This document shows, piece after piece, positions 8,700 to 16,185 of a stretch of DNA of 32,221 nt. Within the stretch, counting starts at the first letter, position 1. Every line of letters begins with the position of its first letter. The stretch lies in assembly GCA_001770815.1 (NCBI GenBank), contig MESD01000032.1, positions 45,131 through 77,351 on the forward strand. The letters run 5' to 3'. The notes beneath the pieces were generated by a model. That model worked only from the letters and a program-made list of their open reading frames with translations, ran no database searches and was not told the DNA's origin. Position numbers and translations under genes: made by a program. This stretch comes from Burkholderiales bacterium RIFCSPHIGHO2_12_FULL_69_20 (GTDB lineage: Bacteria; Pseudomonadota; Gammaproteobacteria; Burkholderiales; Burkholderiaceae_C).

Positions 8700-9239
8700 C
8701 AGCGCCGGGATGTCGACCTCGGCCATGCTGAACAGGTGGACTGCGCGCTGCGTGGCGGGCAATTACCGGACTCGCGCTTGCCAGCCCGCCGAGTCGGTCA
8801 CCTGCGCGTTGCGCTGTGTGCCGCACCGCACTACATCGCGCAGCACGGATTGCCCAGCACACCCGAGGACCTGGCCCACCACCATCAGATCGGGTTCGTG
8901 CTTGCGTCCACCGGCAAGGTGCGGCCGGTGACCTTGTCGCGCGAGGGCCGCAAGCTGGCGGTTGACGTGCCGGCGCGCTTTGTCACGACCGACAGCGCAG
9001 CCGCCTTGAGTGCGGGACTGGACGGGCTGGGCATCATCGTGCTGGCGGAGTTCGTGGCCAGCCACTACCTGGCCAGCGGCGCCTTGGTGCGTGTTCTGCC
9101 TGGCTGGCAATGCCCGTCGCTTCCGCTGCACCTGGTGACGCCCACCATCCGCAAGCGCGCCGCAAGGGTGCAGGCGTTCATGGACTGGGCGCACGCCCTG
9201 TTGCTTCGGCGGCTTGGTTCGCAACTGGACACCCGCTGA
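8700..9239 (+). pseudogene. LysR-family regulator remnant, substrate-binding domain only
   Basis: The frame reads RRDVDL...EQVDCALRGGQLPDSRLPARRVG, the start of a typical LysR effector-binding domain. It continues through SAGLDGLGIIVLAEFVASHYLASGALVRVLPGW to the end of the gene. The N-terminal helix-turn-helix and linker (roughly the first 120 residues of a ~300-aa protein) are missing. The sequence upstream of 8700 is not LysR-like in this frame and overlaps the opposing membrane-protein gene. It is read as a 5'-deleted pseudogene that cannot bind DNA. It may have been an ancestral regulator of the nearby catabolic genes, but that cannot be shown. Confidence 0.7.
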
Positions 9240-9296
9240 GGCGGCGCAGCAGCGCAGCCGCAGGCATTCCGGTTTCGCCTTTCTGCCGTCGGCTCG

Positions 9297-9695
9297 TCAA
9301 GCCACGGGCACGACGGCAGTCGCCTCCAGCTCGATCTTGCCCGGGTCGTCCAGAAGGTCGGCGACGAAGATCATGCTCATCGCCGGGTAGTGCTGTCCCA
9401 TGCACGCGCGCCAAACGGCGCCGAGTTGCCTTCGCGCCGCCAGGTAGGCCGGCTTGTCGCAGCAGAAGGCCGTCATGCGGCAGATGTGCCGCGCCTCGCC
9501 GCCGGCCTGCGCCAGTACCGCCAGCACGTTTTTCAGCGCCTGCTCGAACTGCGGCACGATGTCCGCTGACTCGAACTGCTGCTGGGCGTTCCAGCCCACC
9601 TGGCCAGCGATGAAGACGATGCGGCCGGGGGCCACGGCGATGCCGTTGGCATAACCGATCGGCGCGGCCCATCCGGGCGGCAGCAGCACTTGCAT
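9297..9695 (-). CDS. RidA/YjgF-family protein
   Basis: A 132-aa RidA-type protein. Typical elements are GYANGIAVAPGRIVFIAGQVGWN near the N-terminus, FEQALKNVLAVLAQAGGEARHICRMTAFC in the middle, and PAMSMIFVADLLDDPGKIELEATAVV at the C-terminus. The Arg that RidA uses for carboxylate binding is not in the canonical place (MIFVADL rather than RxxVxVxxL), so deaminase activity on imines is doubtful. The ATG at 9695 has GAGGAG upstream and the gene starts 11 bases after the ferritin-like gene, so it is the last gene of the korA-korB operon. Related proteins occur in catabolic operons, but no precise role can be given. Confidence 0.8.
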   Translation of the reverse strand: MQVLLPPGWAAPIGYANGIAVAPGRIVFIAGQVGWNAQQQFESADIVPQFEQALKNVLAVLAQAGGEARHICRMTAFCCDKPAYLAARRQLGAVWRACMGQHYPAMSMIFVADLLDDPGKIELEATAVVPVA

Positions 9696-9706
9696 CGCTT
9701 GTCTCC

Positions 9707-10225
9707 TCAATCGGTGTAGTGGGGTGGGTCCGGGTCGTTGGCCCAATCCTTGTCGGGCTCGGGCACCTTCTTCAGCCAGGCGCGCACCAGTTCGACATGC
9801 TCGCGTTCTTCGTCCTGCATCTCCAGTGCGGCAAGGCGCACCGGCTCACTCGTCGCCATCTGCGCCAGGCGGCCGAAGAAGGCCTCGGCGCGTTGCTCGG
9901 CGGCCAGCGCCAACTGCAGCGCGTGCCAGGGCTGCATCAGGTAGTGCACCTCGTCGATCGGCACCGTCTCGGGGCCTTCCAGGTCGGGCCAGCCGAAGCC
10001 GTCTTCGGGCGGCGGCGGGTCGCTGGCCCAGCCCATCTGCGCCAGGATCTGTTCGACATGCTTGCTTTCGTAGTGCGCCATGGTGCGGAACAGCGCCGCC
10101 ACCTCCTGGTTGTTGTGCACTTCCATGGTGTCGGCAAACTCGGTGTAGCGCGCCACCGCCTCGCGCTCCATGGCCAGCGCCTGCGCCATGAAATCGACCA
10201 GCGTGCGCGGCAGGGAGGCCTTCAT
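9707..10225 (-). CDS. Ferritin-like (rubrerythrin-type) diiron protein
   Basis: A 172-aa four-helix protein. Two half-sites of a ferritin-like diiron centre are visible: an N-terminal Glu (AMEREAVARYTEF) with ESKH, and a C-terminal Glu (LAAEQRAEAFF) with EEREH. The full E...ExxH...E...ExxH ligand set is present. There is no rubredoxin-type CxxC domain and no signal peptide. It starts 8 bases after the korB stop and is followed by a RidA gene. Rubrerythrin relatives reduce peroxide or bind iron. Being in one operon with an O2-sensitive 2-oxoacid:ferredoxin oxidoreductase suggests oxidative protection or iron supply (inference). Similar proteins lie at 27381-27878 and in the N-terminus of the fusion at 29461-31680. 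Confidence 0.85.
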   Translation of the reverse strand: MKASLPRTLVDFMAQALAMEREAVARYTEFADTMEVHNNQEVAALFRTMAHYESKHVEQILAQMGWASDPPPPEDGFGWPDLEGPETVPIDEVHYLMQPWHALQLALAAEQRAEAFFGRLAQMATSEPVRLAALEMQDEEREHVELVRAWLKKVPEPDKDWANDPDPPHYTD

Positions 10226-10233
10226 GGCGGGGC

Positions 10234-11073
10234 TCACAATTCGAACTCCGCGGCCAGTTCGCCCACCGTGCGTATCGCCGGGCTGCGCGGCGCGGCGTAG
10301 GCCTTGCGCTGGCCGGCATAGAGCACGCCGATGTTGAAGCCGTCGTCGGTCATGATGCGTCGCGCGGCGCGGGCGGCGTCGTCGGTGGTGTCCACCGCCG
10401 CCGCGTGGACGTGGTTCTTCCAATCGCGTTGCTCGGGCCTGAAGGTGACGCAGGGGCTGAGGATCTCGATGAACGCGAAACCGGGGTGGCGGATGCCCTT
10501 GGCGATGATCTCGGCCGTGCTGTTGGGGTCGCCCGAGAAGGCGCGCGCGACGAAACTGGCACCGGCTGCCAGCGCGATCACCAGCGGGTGGAACGAGCGG
10601 ATGCCGGTGCCGCCGGGCGAGAGCTTGTTGTCCCAGTCGGGCTCGGTGGTGGGCGAGGCCTGGCCCTTGGTCATGCCGTAGACGTGGTTGTCCATGACGA
10701 TGTAGGTCAGGTCGACGTTGCGTCGGCAGGCGTGCATGAAATGGTTGCCGCCGATCGAGTAGCCGTCGCCGTCGCCGCCGGTGACCAGCACCGTCAGGTC
10801 GGGGCGCGCCACCTTCAGCCCGGTGCCGGCTGCCAGCGCGCGGCCGTGCACGCCGTGGAAGCCGTAGCAGGTGGTGTAGGCCGGGATGCGCGATGAACAA
10901 CCGATGCCCGAGACCACCGCCACTTCGTGCGGCGGCAGCTGCAGGCTGGCCAGCGCCTTGGTGATGGCGCCGAGCACAGTGAAGTCGCCGCAGCCCGGGC
11001 ACCAGACCGGCTTGGTGCCTGACTTGTAGTTCGCCGCGGTCAGTACCGCGAGCGGGGCTGAGACATCGTTCAT
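10234..11073 (-). CDS. korB: 2-Oxoacid:ferredoxin oxidoreductase beta subunit KorB
   Basis: A 279-aa thiamine-diphosphate-binding subunit. It has the CPGCG motif (C25, C28), the TPP/Mg motif in VTGGDGDGYSIGGNHF (about residues 98-112), and the segment YIVMDNHVYGMTKGQASPTT found in Kor/Por beta subunits. Its ATG overlaps the korA stop by four bases. With KorA it should oxidatively decarboxylate a 2-oxoacid, most likely 2-oxoglutarate, to the acyl-CoA and reduce ferredoxin. In Thauera this is the electron source for benzoyl-CoA reductase. A role with phenylglyoxylate cannot be excluded, since PadB-D would make that compound and no padEFGHI is seen in the window. Confidence 0.88.
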   Translation of the reverse strand: MNDVSAPLAVLTAANYKSGTKPVWCPGCGDFTVLGAITKALASLQLPPHEVAVVSGIGCSSRIPAYTTCYGFHGVHGRALAAGTGLKVARPDLTVLVTGGDGDGYSIGGNHFMHACRRNVDLTYIVMDNHVYGMTKGQASPTTEPDWDNKLSPGGTGIRSFHPLVIALAAGASFVARAFSGDPNSTAEIIAKGIRHPGFAFIEILSPCVTFRPEQRDWKNHVHAAAVDTTDDAARAARRIMTDDGFNIGVLYAGQRKAYAAPRSPAIRTVGELAAEFEL

Positions 11074-12899
11074 GCAAATTCCTTCGCGGTTTGGTGCGTG
11101 CGGGCCCAGTCGACGATCGCGGCTGTCAGTTCGGCGGGTCGCAGCGGCAGGGGTCCGGGGCGGTGAAAGCTGGCCGCGCGGCCCGGCAGGTCATGCATCG
11201 CGCGCAGGTAGCGGTAGAGCTGCGCGCCGTGGTTCTGCTCGACGACCAGCACCTGCGTCACGCCAGCCAGCGCCTCGGCCAGGCGCTCGGGCAGCGCCGG
11301 TGCCAGCAGGCGCAGCGCGATCAGCCGCACGTGCACGCCCTGAAGCGCGGCACGCGCCACGGCTTCGCGCACGCCGCCGGTGATCGAGCCGAAGGTGATC
11401 ACTGCCAGCGTGGCGTCGCCGCCCGGCGTCGTGTCGATGTCGGCCCAGCGCGCGCCGTAGTCGTACAGCACCAGCTTGCGTTCGCGCTTGTCGAGCTGCA
11501 TCCGATGGTCACGCGGCTGGCTGCTGGGGATGCCGGCCTCGGTGTGCTCCAGCCCGTCGGCCGTGTAGGCGGTGCCCGGCGCGCCGGGTATGGCCATCGG
11601 CGACACGCCCGACGGCGTGTCTCGATAGCGCTTGTAGTCGGGGGTGTGCGCCGCGGCCGTCAGCCGCCGGGCCGTCGATGCGTCGTCCACCGGGCGGTCG
11701 ATGATCGCGCGCGACTGGCCCATGAACTGGTCCGACAGCACGATCGCCGGTGCCTGCAGCGCCTCGGCCAGTTGCACCGCCCAATGGGTGGTGGCCAGGC
11801 AGTCGGCAATCGAGGTGGGCGCCAGCACCAGCCGCGGCGCGTCGCCATGCAGGCCGCTGACAGCGAAGGACAGGTCGCTCTGCTCGCTCTTGGCCGGGAT
11901 GCCGGTGGACGGGCCGCCGCGCATCACGTCGACCACCACGATCGGCACTTCGGCGCTCACTGCCAGGCCGATCGCCTCGGTCATCAGTGCCAGCCCGGGG
12001 CCGGCGGTGGCGGTGAGCGAAGGCACGCCGCCGTACGAAGCGCCGATGATCATGTTCACCGAGGCGAGTTCGTCCTCGGCTTGCAGCAGCGTGCCACCCA
12101 CCTTGGTCAGCGCTGGCGCCATCCACTCCAGCAGTTCGGTGGCGGGCGTGATCGGGTAGGCGGCGACGAAACGCACGCCGGCGCGCAGCGCGCCGTAGCC
12201 GGCGGCCTCGTTGCCGCTGATCAGCCAGCGCGGGCCGGTGGCGACGGCGCCCTCTGCCGGTTTCGCCAGGCGGGCGATGCCGCTGTGGCCACCATCACCG
12301 GCCAGCTTGCCAGCCTCGGCCAGGCCGGCGCGCAGCGCGGCCAGGTTGGCCTGCAGCCCGGCGTCGCTGCGCTTCCAGGAGGCGCGAAGCGCGGCCTCCA
12401 ACGCGCTTTCGGGGATGCCGGCCAGCCCGCCCGCCAGGCCCAGCGCCAGCATGTTGGTCCAACTGCCGGGGATCGCCTTGGCCATCTTCTTCAGCGGCAG
12501 CGCCACGCAGCGCGCGCCGCTGGCGGCGAAGACTTCGGGCGCGGCGCCCTCGTCGGCGTCGCCCACCACCAGGCTGCCGGTGTGCAGCGGGATCTCGTCG
12601 GCAAAGCGGCTCACGTTTTGCCAGTCGATCGCCAGCAGCAGGTCGAAGGTGTCGTCCAGTGCGTCCATTGGCGCTCGCGCAAAGCGCAGCAGCGCCGCGG
12701 CCTCGCCGCCGCGTATCTGCGGCCCGCTGGTGCGCACCATCAGCCCGTACAGGCCGGCGCGCGCCGCTGCGTCGAGCAGCATCGTGCCGGCGGTCATCAC
12801 GCCGCTGCCACCGCTGCCGGCGATGGCCACCGACACCGAGGTGGCCGCCCCAGTGCCGGCAGCTCGGCCGCGCGGTGTGTCGTGATCAAGAGACTGCAC
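11070..12899 (-). CDS. korA: 2-Oxoacid:ferredoxin oxidoreductase alpha subunit KorA (gamma-alpha fusion)
   Basis: A 609-aa subunit combining a gamma domain (about residues 20-190, GSGGSGVMTAGTMLLDAA and MVRTSGPQIRGGEAA) with an alpha domain (about 225-600, with AAYPITPATELLEWMA and GPSTGIPAKSEQSDL). This is the KorA architecture of two-subunit enzymes. The start is a GTG at 12899 with AAGGAG 7-8 bases upstream. A linker near residue 200-225 (LAKPAEGAVATGPRWLISGN) joins the domains. It heads the leftward operon korA-korB-ferritin-like-RidA, diverging from the benzoyl-CoA operon. Role: with KorB it makes low-potential reduced ferredoxin. The substrate is inferred from context, not from residues. 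Confidence 0.88.
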   Translation of the reverse strand: MQSLDHDTPRGRAAGTGAATSVSVAIAGSGGSGVMTAGTMLLDAAARAGLYGLMVRTSGPQIRGGEAAALLRFARAPMDALDDTFDLLLAIDWQNVSRFADEIPLHTGSLVVGDADEGAAPEVFAASGARCVALPLKKMAKAIPGSWTNMLALGLAGGLAGIPESALEAALRASWKRSDAGLQANLAALRAGLAEAGKLAGDGGHSGIARLAKPAEGAVATGPRWLISGNEAAGYGALRAGVRFVAAYPITPATELLEWMAPALTKVGGTLLQAEDELASVNMIIGASYGGVPSLTATAGPGLALMTEAIGLAVSAEVPIVVVDVMRGGPSTGIPAKSEQSDLSFAVSGLHGDAPRLVLAPTSIADCLATTHWAVQLAEALQAPAIVLSDQFMGQSRAIIDRPVDDASTARRLTAAAHTPDYKRYRDTPSGVSPMAIPGAPGTAYTADGLEHTEAGIPSSQPRDHRMQLDKRERKLVLYDYGARWADIDTTPGGDATLAVITFGSITGGVREAVARAALQGVHVRLIALRLLAPALPERLAEALAGVTQVLVVEQNHGAQLYRYLRAMHDLPGRAASFHRPGPLPLRPAELTAAIVDWARTHQTAKEFA

Positions 12900-12955
12900 G
12901 CTGTGCTCCTTCAGTTCGGGTGACTCAAGTGAAGCCGCAATTTGCGCGGCGCGAC

Positions 12956-13004
12956 CTAATTCAGATCAAGTTTTTTTCATTCGTTTGTGTTGACAATGGC
13001 TTTA
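12956..13004 (+). promoter_or_regulatory. Candidate FNR/AcpR-activated promoter of the had-oah-dch-bcr-fdx operon
   Basis: An FNR-like box CTAAT-TCAG-ATCAA lies at 12956-12969; the right half matches the consensus TTGAT-N4-ATCAA fully and the left half partly. A -10-like hexamer GACAAT is at 12992-12997. If transcription starts near 13004, the box is centred at -41.5, the class II FNR position. A TTGACA at 12990-12995 is the other possible core element but has no good -10 after it. The site is in the divergent korA/had region and could also serve the leftward operon. All of this is inferred from sequence pattern. Confidence 0.45.
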
Positions 13005-13008
13005 ACAC

Positions 13009-13028
13009 GCATTGCGGTACCACAATGC
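13009..13028. promoter_or_regulatory. 20-bp palindrome, candidate operator upstream of had
   Basis: GCATTGCGGTACCACAATGC is an inverted repeat with a single mismatched pair (C/A around GGTACC). It sits between the proposed transcription start and the had ATG at 13071, where a repressor such as a BzdR- or BadR-type protein could block transcription. No regulator gene is intact in the window, so the binding protein is unknown. Confidence 0.45.
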
Positions 13029-13070
13029 AACAATAGCTGCGGTGCAGCGCAAGGTCAAGCAGGTCTGATC

Positions 13071-14213
13071 ATGAACATCGAAGCCCACCGTTGGTTGATG
13101 AAAGCCGTTGGCGCACCGTTCGAACGCGTCGCCTTCGACGCCATGCCAGGGCCCGGCGAAGTGGCGGTGGCCGTCGCCGGCTGCGGTGTTTGCCACACCG
13201 ACCTGGGCTACTACTACGACGGCGTGCGCACCAAGCACGCGTTGCCGCTGGCGCTGGGCCACGAGGTCAGCGGTCGGGTGGTGGCCTGCGGCGCTGGTGC
13301 CGAGGCCTGGGCCGGCAAGGCAGTGATCGTGCCGGCGGTGCTGCCCTGCGGCGAATGTGATCTGTGCCGGCGCGGCCTGTCCACCATCTGCGCGCAGCAG
13401 GAGATGCCCGGCAACGACATCCAGGGCGGCTTTGCCAGCCACATCGTGGTGCCGGCGCGCGGCCTGTGCGGGGTCGACGAGGCCCGGCTGGCAGCAGCCG
13501 GCCTGACGCTGGCGCAGGTGTCGATCGTCGCCGATGCGCTGACCACCCCTTACCAGGCAGTGCGGCGCGCTGGCGTGCCTGACGGCCCCCAGGCTCCCTC
13601 CGGTCGCTGCCCCCCAGGTGGGCGCGAGCCGGCTTGGGAGCGGCCCGGCGCCGGCTCAGGCAGCCTGGCCATCGTCGTCGGCGTTGGCGGCGTGGGCGGG
13701 TACTGCGTGCAGGTGGCGCGGGCCTTCGGTGCCCGCGTGGTGGCCATCGACGTCGACGACGCCAAGCTGGCGGCGGTGGCTGCGCATGGCGCCGCGCTCA
13801 CCTTGAACAGCCGCACGCTCGACGCCAAGGCGCTGAAGGCCGCGGTGCTCGAATTTGCCAAGCAGAACGGACTTCGCAGCACCGAATGGTTCATCTTCGA
13901 ATGTTCGGGCAGTGCCGCCGGGCAACTCAGTGCCTACAGCCTGCTGGTGCACGGCGCCACGCTGTCGGTGGTGGGCTTCACGATGGACAAGGTGGAGTTG
14001 CGCCTGTCCAACCTGATGGCCTTCGACGCGCGCGCGCTCGGCAACTGGGGCTGCCCGCCCGAGGCATACCCGGCTGCGCTGGACCTGGTGCTCGACGGCA
14101 AGGTGCAGATCGCGCCCTTCGTCGAGACGCATCCGCTGGCCGACATCAACCGCGTGTTCGATGCGGTGCACCGTCATGAGATCAAGAAACGCGCCGTGCT
14201 CGTGCCGGCCTAA
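13071..14213 (+). CDS. had: 6-Hydroxycyclohex-1-ene-1-carbonyl-CoA dehydrogenase Had
   Basis: A 380-aa zinc-containing medium-chain alcohol dehydrogenase. Catalytic zinc ligands are C38 (in [14 protein letters not shown]) and the GHE motif at 63-65. Structural zinc cysteines are C93, C96, C99 and C107. The NAD-binding motif is [20 protein letters not shown]. It oxidises 6-hydroxycyclohex-1-ene-1-carbonyl-CoA to the 6-oxo compound. It leads the operon had-oah-dch-bcrCBAD-fdx. The ATG at 13071 (MNIEAHRW) is chosen because conserved sequence begins there. About 24 residues rich in Pro/Gly/Arg (about 172-195) interrupt the fold just before the Rossmann beta strand. They are encoded by a palindromic repeat and are not part of the family. 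Confidence 0.9.
   Translation: MNIEAHRWLMKAVGAPFERVAFDAMPGPGEVAVAVAGCGVCHTDLGYYYDGVRTKHALPLALGHEVSGRVVACGAGAEAWAGKAVIVPAVLPCGECDLCRRGLSTICAQQEMPGNDIQGGFASHIVVPARGLCGVDEARLAAAGLTLAQVSIVADALTTPYQAVRRAGVPDGPQAPSGRCPPGGREPAWERPGAGSGSLAIVVGVGGVGGYCVQVARAFGARVVAIDVDDAKLAAVAAHGAALTLNSRTLDAKALKAAVLEFAKQNGLRSTEWFIFECSGSAAGQLSAYSLLVHGATLSVVGFTMDKVELRLSNLMAFDARALGNWGCPPEAYPAALDLVLDGKVQIAPFVETHPLADINRVFDAVHRHEIKKRAVLVPA
13584..13656 (+). repeat. Palindromic repeat element inserted in frame within had
   Basis: GC-rich segment beginning GGCCCCCAGGCTCCCTCC and ending near CTTGGGAGCGGCCCGGCG (13633-13650). The reverse complement of that end, CGCCGGGCCGCTCCCAAG, nearly matches the core of the elements at 14250-14306 and 29790-29885. 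Removing about 72 bases joins GVPDG to [14 protein letters not shown] as expected for the dehydrogenase. Confidence 0.65.
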
Positions 14214-14228
14214 CCCAAGGAGCCCTGA

Positions 14229-15416
14229 ATGAACGCCACCGAATCCATGAGCCCGCCGGGCCGCCCCGAGGGCGAATACCGGAGGGCGCAGCCCGAAGGC
14301 AAACCAGTGAGCGCGCTGCGCGAGTTCAAGAACCACGACCTCGTCGACGACATCGCCAAGCCCGGTGTGCGCTTTGAGAAGCGGCCCGCGCGCCGCCCCG
14401 ACGGCAGCGAGGCGGCCGGCCTGTTCAACGCCTGGATCACGCTCGACAACCCGAGCCAGTACAACAGCTACACCACCGACATGGTCAAGGGCGTGATCCT
14501 GGCAATGCGTGCCGCGTCGAACGCGCGCGACGTCAACTGCGTGATCTTCACCGGCGCCGGCGACAAGGCCTTCTGCACCGGCGGCAACACCAAGGAGTAC
14601 GCCGAGTACTACGCCGGCCACCCGCAGGAATACCGCCAGTACATGCGGCTGTTCAACGACATGGTCAGCGCCATCCTGGCCTGCGACAAGCCGGTCATCT
14701 GCCGCGTCAACGGCATGCGCATCGGCGGCGGCCAGGAGATCGGCATGGCCTGCGACTTCTCGGTCGCGCAAGACCTGGCGCGCTTCGGCCAGGCCGGGCC
14801 GAAGCATGGTTCGGCGCCGATCGGCGGCGCCACTGATTTCCTGCCCGTGGCGGTGGGTGCCGAGCGCGCGATGGCGGCGTGCGTGCTGTGCGAGCCCTTC
14901 AGCGCGCACAAGGCCTACCAGATGGGCATCCTCACCGACATCGTGCCGGCGCTGAAGGTGGACGGCAAGTTCGTCGCCAACCCGACCGTCGAAACGCAGC
15001 GGCTGTTCGACGAGTTCGGCCGCAATGCCTACGGCGAGCCGGTCAGCGGCGACGCGCTGGCCGCCGGCAAGGCGCTGATGAAACGCGGCACGGTCGACCT
15101 GTCGATGCTCGACGCCAGGATCGAGGAGCTGTGCGCCAAGATCCTGCTCACCTTTCCCGACTGCACCACCAAGACGCTGGAGGAACTGCGCAAGCCCAAG
15201 CTCGAAGCCTGGAACCGCAACAAGGAAGACTCGCGCGCCTGGCTGGCGCTGAACATGGTGACCGAGGCGCGTAGCGGCTTCACCGCCTTCAACGACGGCC
15301 CGAAGGACGACCGCGAGGTCGACTTCGTGCTGCTGCGCCAGAAGCTGGCCGCCGGCCAGAGCTGGGTCGGCCCCCTGCACGACGAGATCCAGCCGGGCAA
15401 GGCGCAGCATGACTGA
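14229..15416 (+). CDS. oah: 6-Oxocyclohex-1-ene-1-carbonyl-CoA hydrolase Oah
   Basis: A 395-aa crotonase-family ring-opening hydrolase, close to the Thauera aromatica enzyme: LDNPSQYNSYTTDMVKGVIL, GDKAFCTGGNTKEYAEYYAG, VNGMRIGGGQEIGMACDFSV and FGQAGPKHGS are all present. It hydrates and opens the ring of 6-oxocyclohex-1-ene-1-carbonyl-CoA to 3-hydroxypimelyl-CoA. AAGGAG precedes the ATG at 14229. After MNATESM there is an extra Pro/Gly/Arg-rich stretch of about 20 residues, encoded by a repeat element, before the family sequence starts at ALREFKNHDLV. A GTG at 14307 could act as an internal start. The gene overlaps dch by 8 bases. Confidence 0.93.
   Translation: MNATESMSPPGRPEGEYRRAQPEGKPVSALREFKNHDLVDDIAKPGVRFEKRPARRPDGSEAAGLFNAWITLDNPSQYNSYTTDMVKGVILAMRAASNARDVNCVIFTGAGDKAFCTGGNTKEYAEYYAGHPQEYRQYMRLFNDMVSAILACDKPVICRVNGMRIGGGQEIGMACDFSVAQDLARFGQAGPKHGSAPIGGATDFLPVAVGAERAMAACVLCEPFSAHKAYQMGILTDIVPALKVDGKFVANPTVETQRLFDEFGRNAYGEPVSGDALAAGKALMKRGTVDLSMLDARIEELCAKILLTFPDCTTKTLEELRKPKLEAWNRNKEDSRAWLALNMVTEARSGFTAFNDGPKDDREVDFVLLRQKLAAGQSWVGPLHDEIQPGKAQHD
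14250..14306 (+). repeat. Palindromic repeat element inserted at the 5' end of oah
   Basis: Contains CGCCGGGCCGCCCCGAG at 14254-14270, which matches the reverse complement of 29859-29875 (CGCCGGGCCGCCCCAAG) at 16 of 17 bases and is close to the had element. The encoded PPGRPEGEYRRAQPEGKP is foreign to the Oah family. Confidence 0.6.
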
Positions 15417-16185
15417 TGCGGCTTCGTGCCTGCGGGTCTGGCTGGACCGCGACGGCGCGCTGCTGCGCCTGCGGCTGGCGCGGCCCAAGGCCAACATCGT
15501 CGACGCGCAGATGATCGGTGCGCTGCATGCGGCGCTGGCAGCCCACCGCGCCAGCCCCGGCCTGCGGGGTGTGCTGCTCGACGCCGAAGGCCCGCATTTC
15601 AGCTTCGGTGCCAGCGTCGAGGAGCACCTGGCCGATCGTTGCGCGGCGATGCTGGCCGGCCTGCATGCACTGATCATCGCGATGGTCGAGTTCCCGCTGC
15701 CGATCCTCGTGGCCGTGCGCGGACAGTGCCTGGGCGGCGGCCTGGAACTGGCGTTGGCCGGCGGGTCGATCTTCGCGGCGCCCGATGCGCAACTCGGTCA
15801 GCCCGAGATCAAGCTGGGTGTCTTTGCCCCGGCGGCGAGTTGTTTGCTCGGCTGGCGCGTCAACCAGAGCACGGCCGAGGACTTGTTGTGGTCGGGCCGC
15901 AGCATCAGCGGCACCAGCGCGTTGGCGGTGGGCCTGGTGCAGGTGCTGGCCGACGACCCTGAAGCGGCCGCGCTGGCCTGGTTCGACGAACACCTGCTGC
16001 CGCGCAGTGCCGTGGCACTGGCCTGCGCTGTCGCTGCGGTGCGCGCACCGCGGTTGCGCGAGCTTCGCCAACGCCTGGCCGACGTCGAACGCCTGTACCT
16101 CGACACCTTGATGACGACCCACGACGCCAACGAAGGCCTGGCCGCCTTCCTGGCCCGCCGTACCCCTGCCTGGGAGCACCGCTGA
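15409..16185 (+). CDS. dch: Cyclohexa-1,5-diene-1-carbonyl-CoA hydratase Dch
   Basis: A 258-aa enoyl-CoA-hydratase-family protein. The oxyanion-hole segments are HFSFGASVEEHL (about 63-75) and VRGQCLGGGLELALAGGSIF (about 101-120), followed by GQPEIKLGVFAPAAS. It adds water to the dienoyl-CoA made by benzoyl-CoA reductase, giving 6-hydroxycyclohex-1-ene-1-carbonyl-CoA. The SFGASVEEHL version of the motif is the one seen in Dch proteins of anaerobic benzoate clusters. Its start lies inside the end of oah and its stop shares one base with the bcrC ATG, so translation is coupled on both sides. Confidence 0.9.
   Translation: MTDAASCLRVWLDRDGALLRLRLARPKANIVDAQMIGALHAALAAHRASPGLRGVLLDAEGPHFSFGASVEEHLADRCAAMLAGLHALIIAMVEFPLPILVAVRGQCLGGGLELALAGGSIFAAPDAQLGQPEIKLGVFAPAASCLLGWRVNQSTAEDLLWSGRSISGTSALAVGLVQVLADDPEAAALAWFDEHLLPRSAVALACAVAAVRAPRLRELRQRLADVERLYLDTLMTTHDANEGLAAFLARRTPAWEHR

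Noticed and set aside
8677-8931. An 84-aa plus-strand ORF at the LysR region
   Set aside because: Only the frame covering 8700-9239 has LysR similarity; this one is an overlapping shadow.
11091-12923. A 610-aa plus-strand frame opposite korA
   Set aside because: Shadow frame; korA has complete gamma and alpha domain motifs on the minus strand.
12990-13018. Classical sigma-70 promoter based on TTGACA at 12990-12995
   Set aside because: No acceptable -10 hexamer follows at 16-18 bases; the FNR-type reading with GACAAT fits better.
13026-13046. Two TGCA tetramers as BzdR operator halves
   Set aside because: They are 13 bases apart rather than the spacing I recall for BzdR sites, and the tetramer is frequent by chance.
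14307-14309. GTG at 14307 as the true start of oah
   Set aside because: The upstream ATG at 14229 has a strong AAGGAG, whereas the GTG has only a weak AAGG brought by the repeat; kept as an alternative.
13656-15677. A 673-aa minus-strand open frame opposite had, oah and dch
   Set aside because: Composition is typical of a shadow frame, and the plus-strand genes are unmistakable family members.
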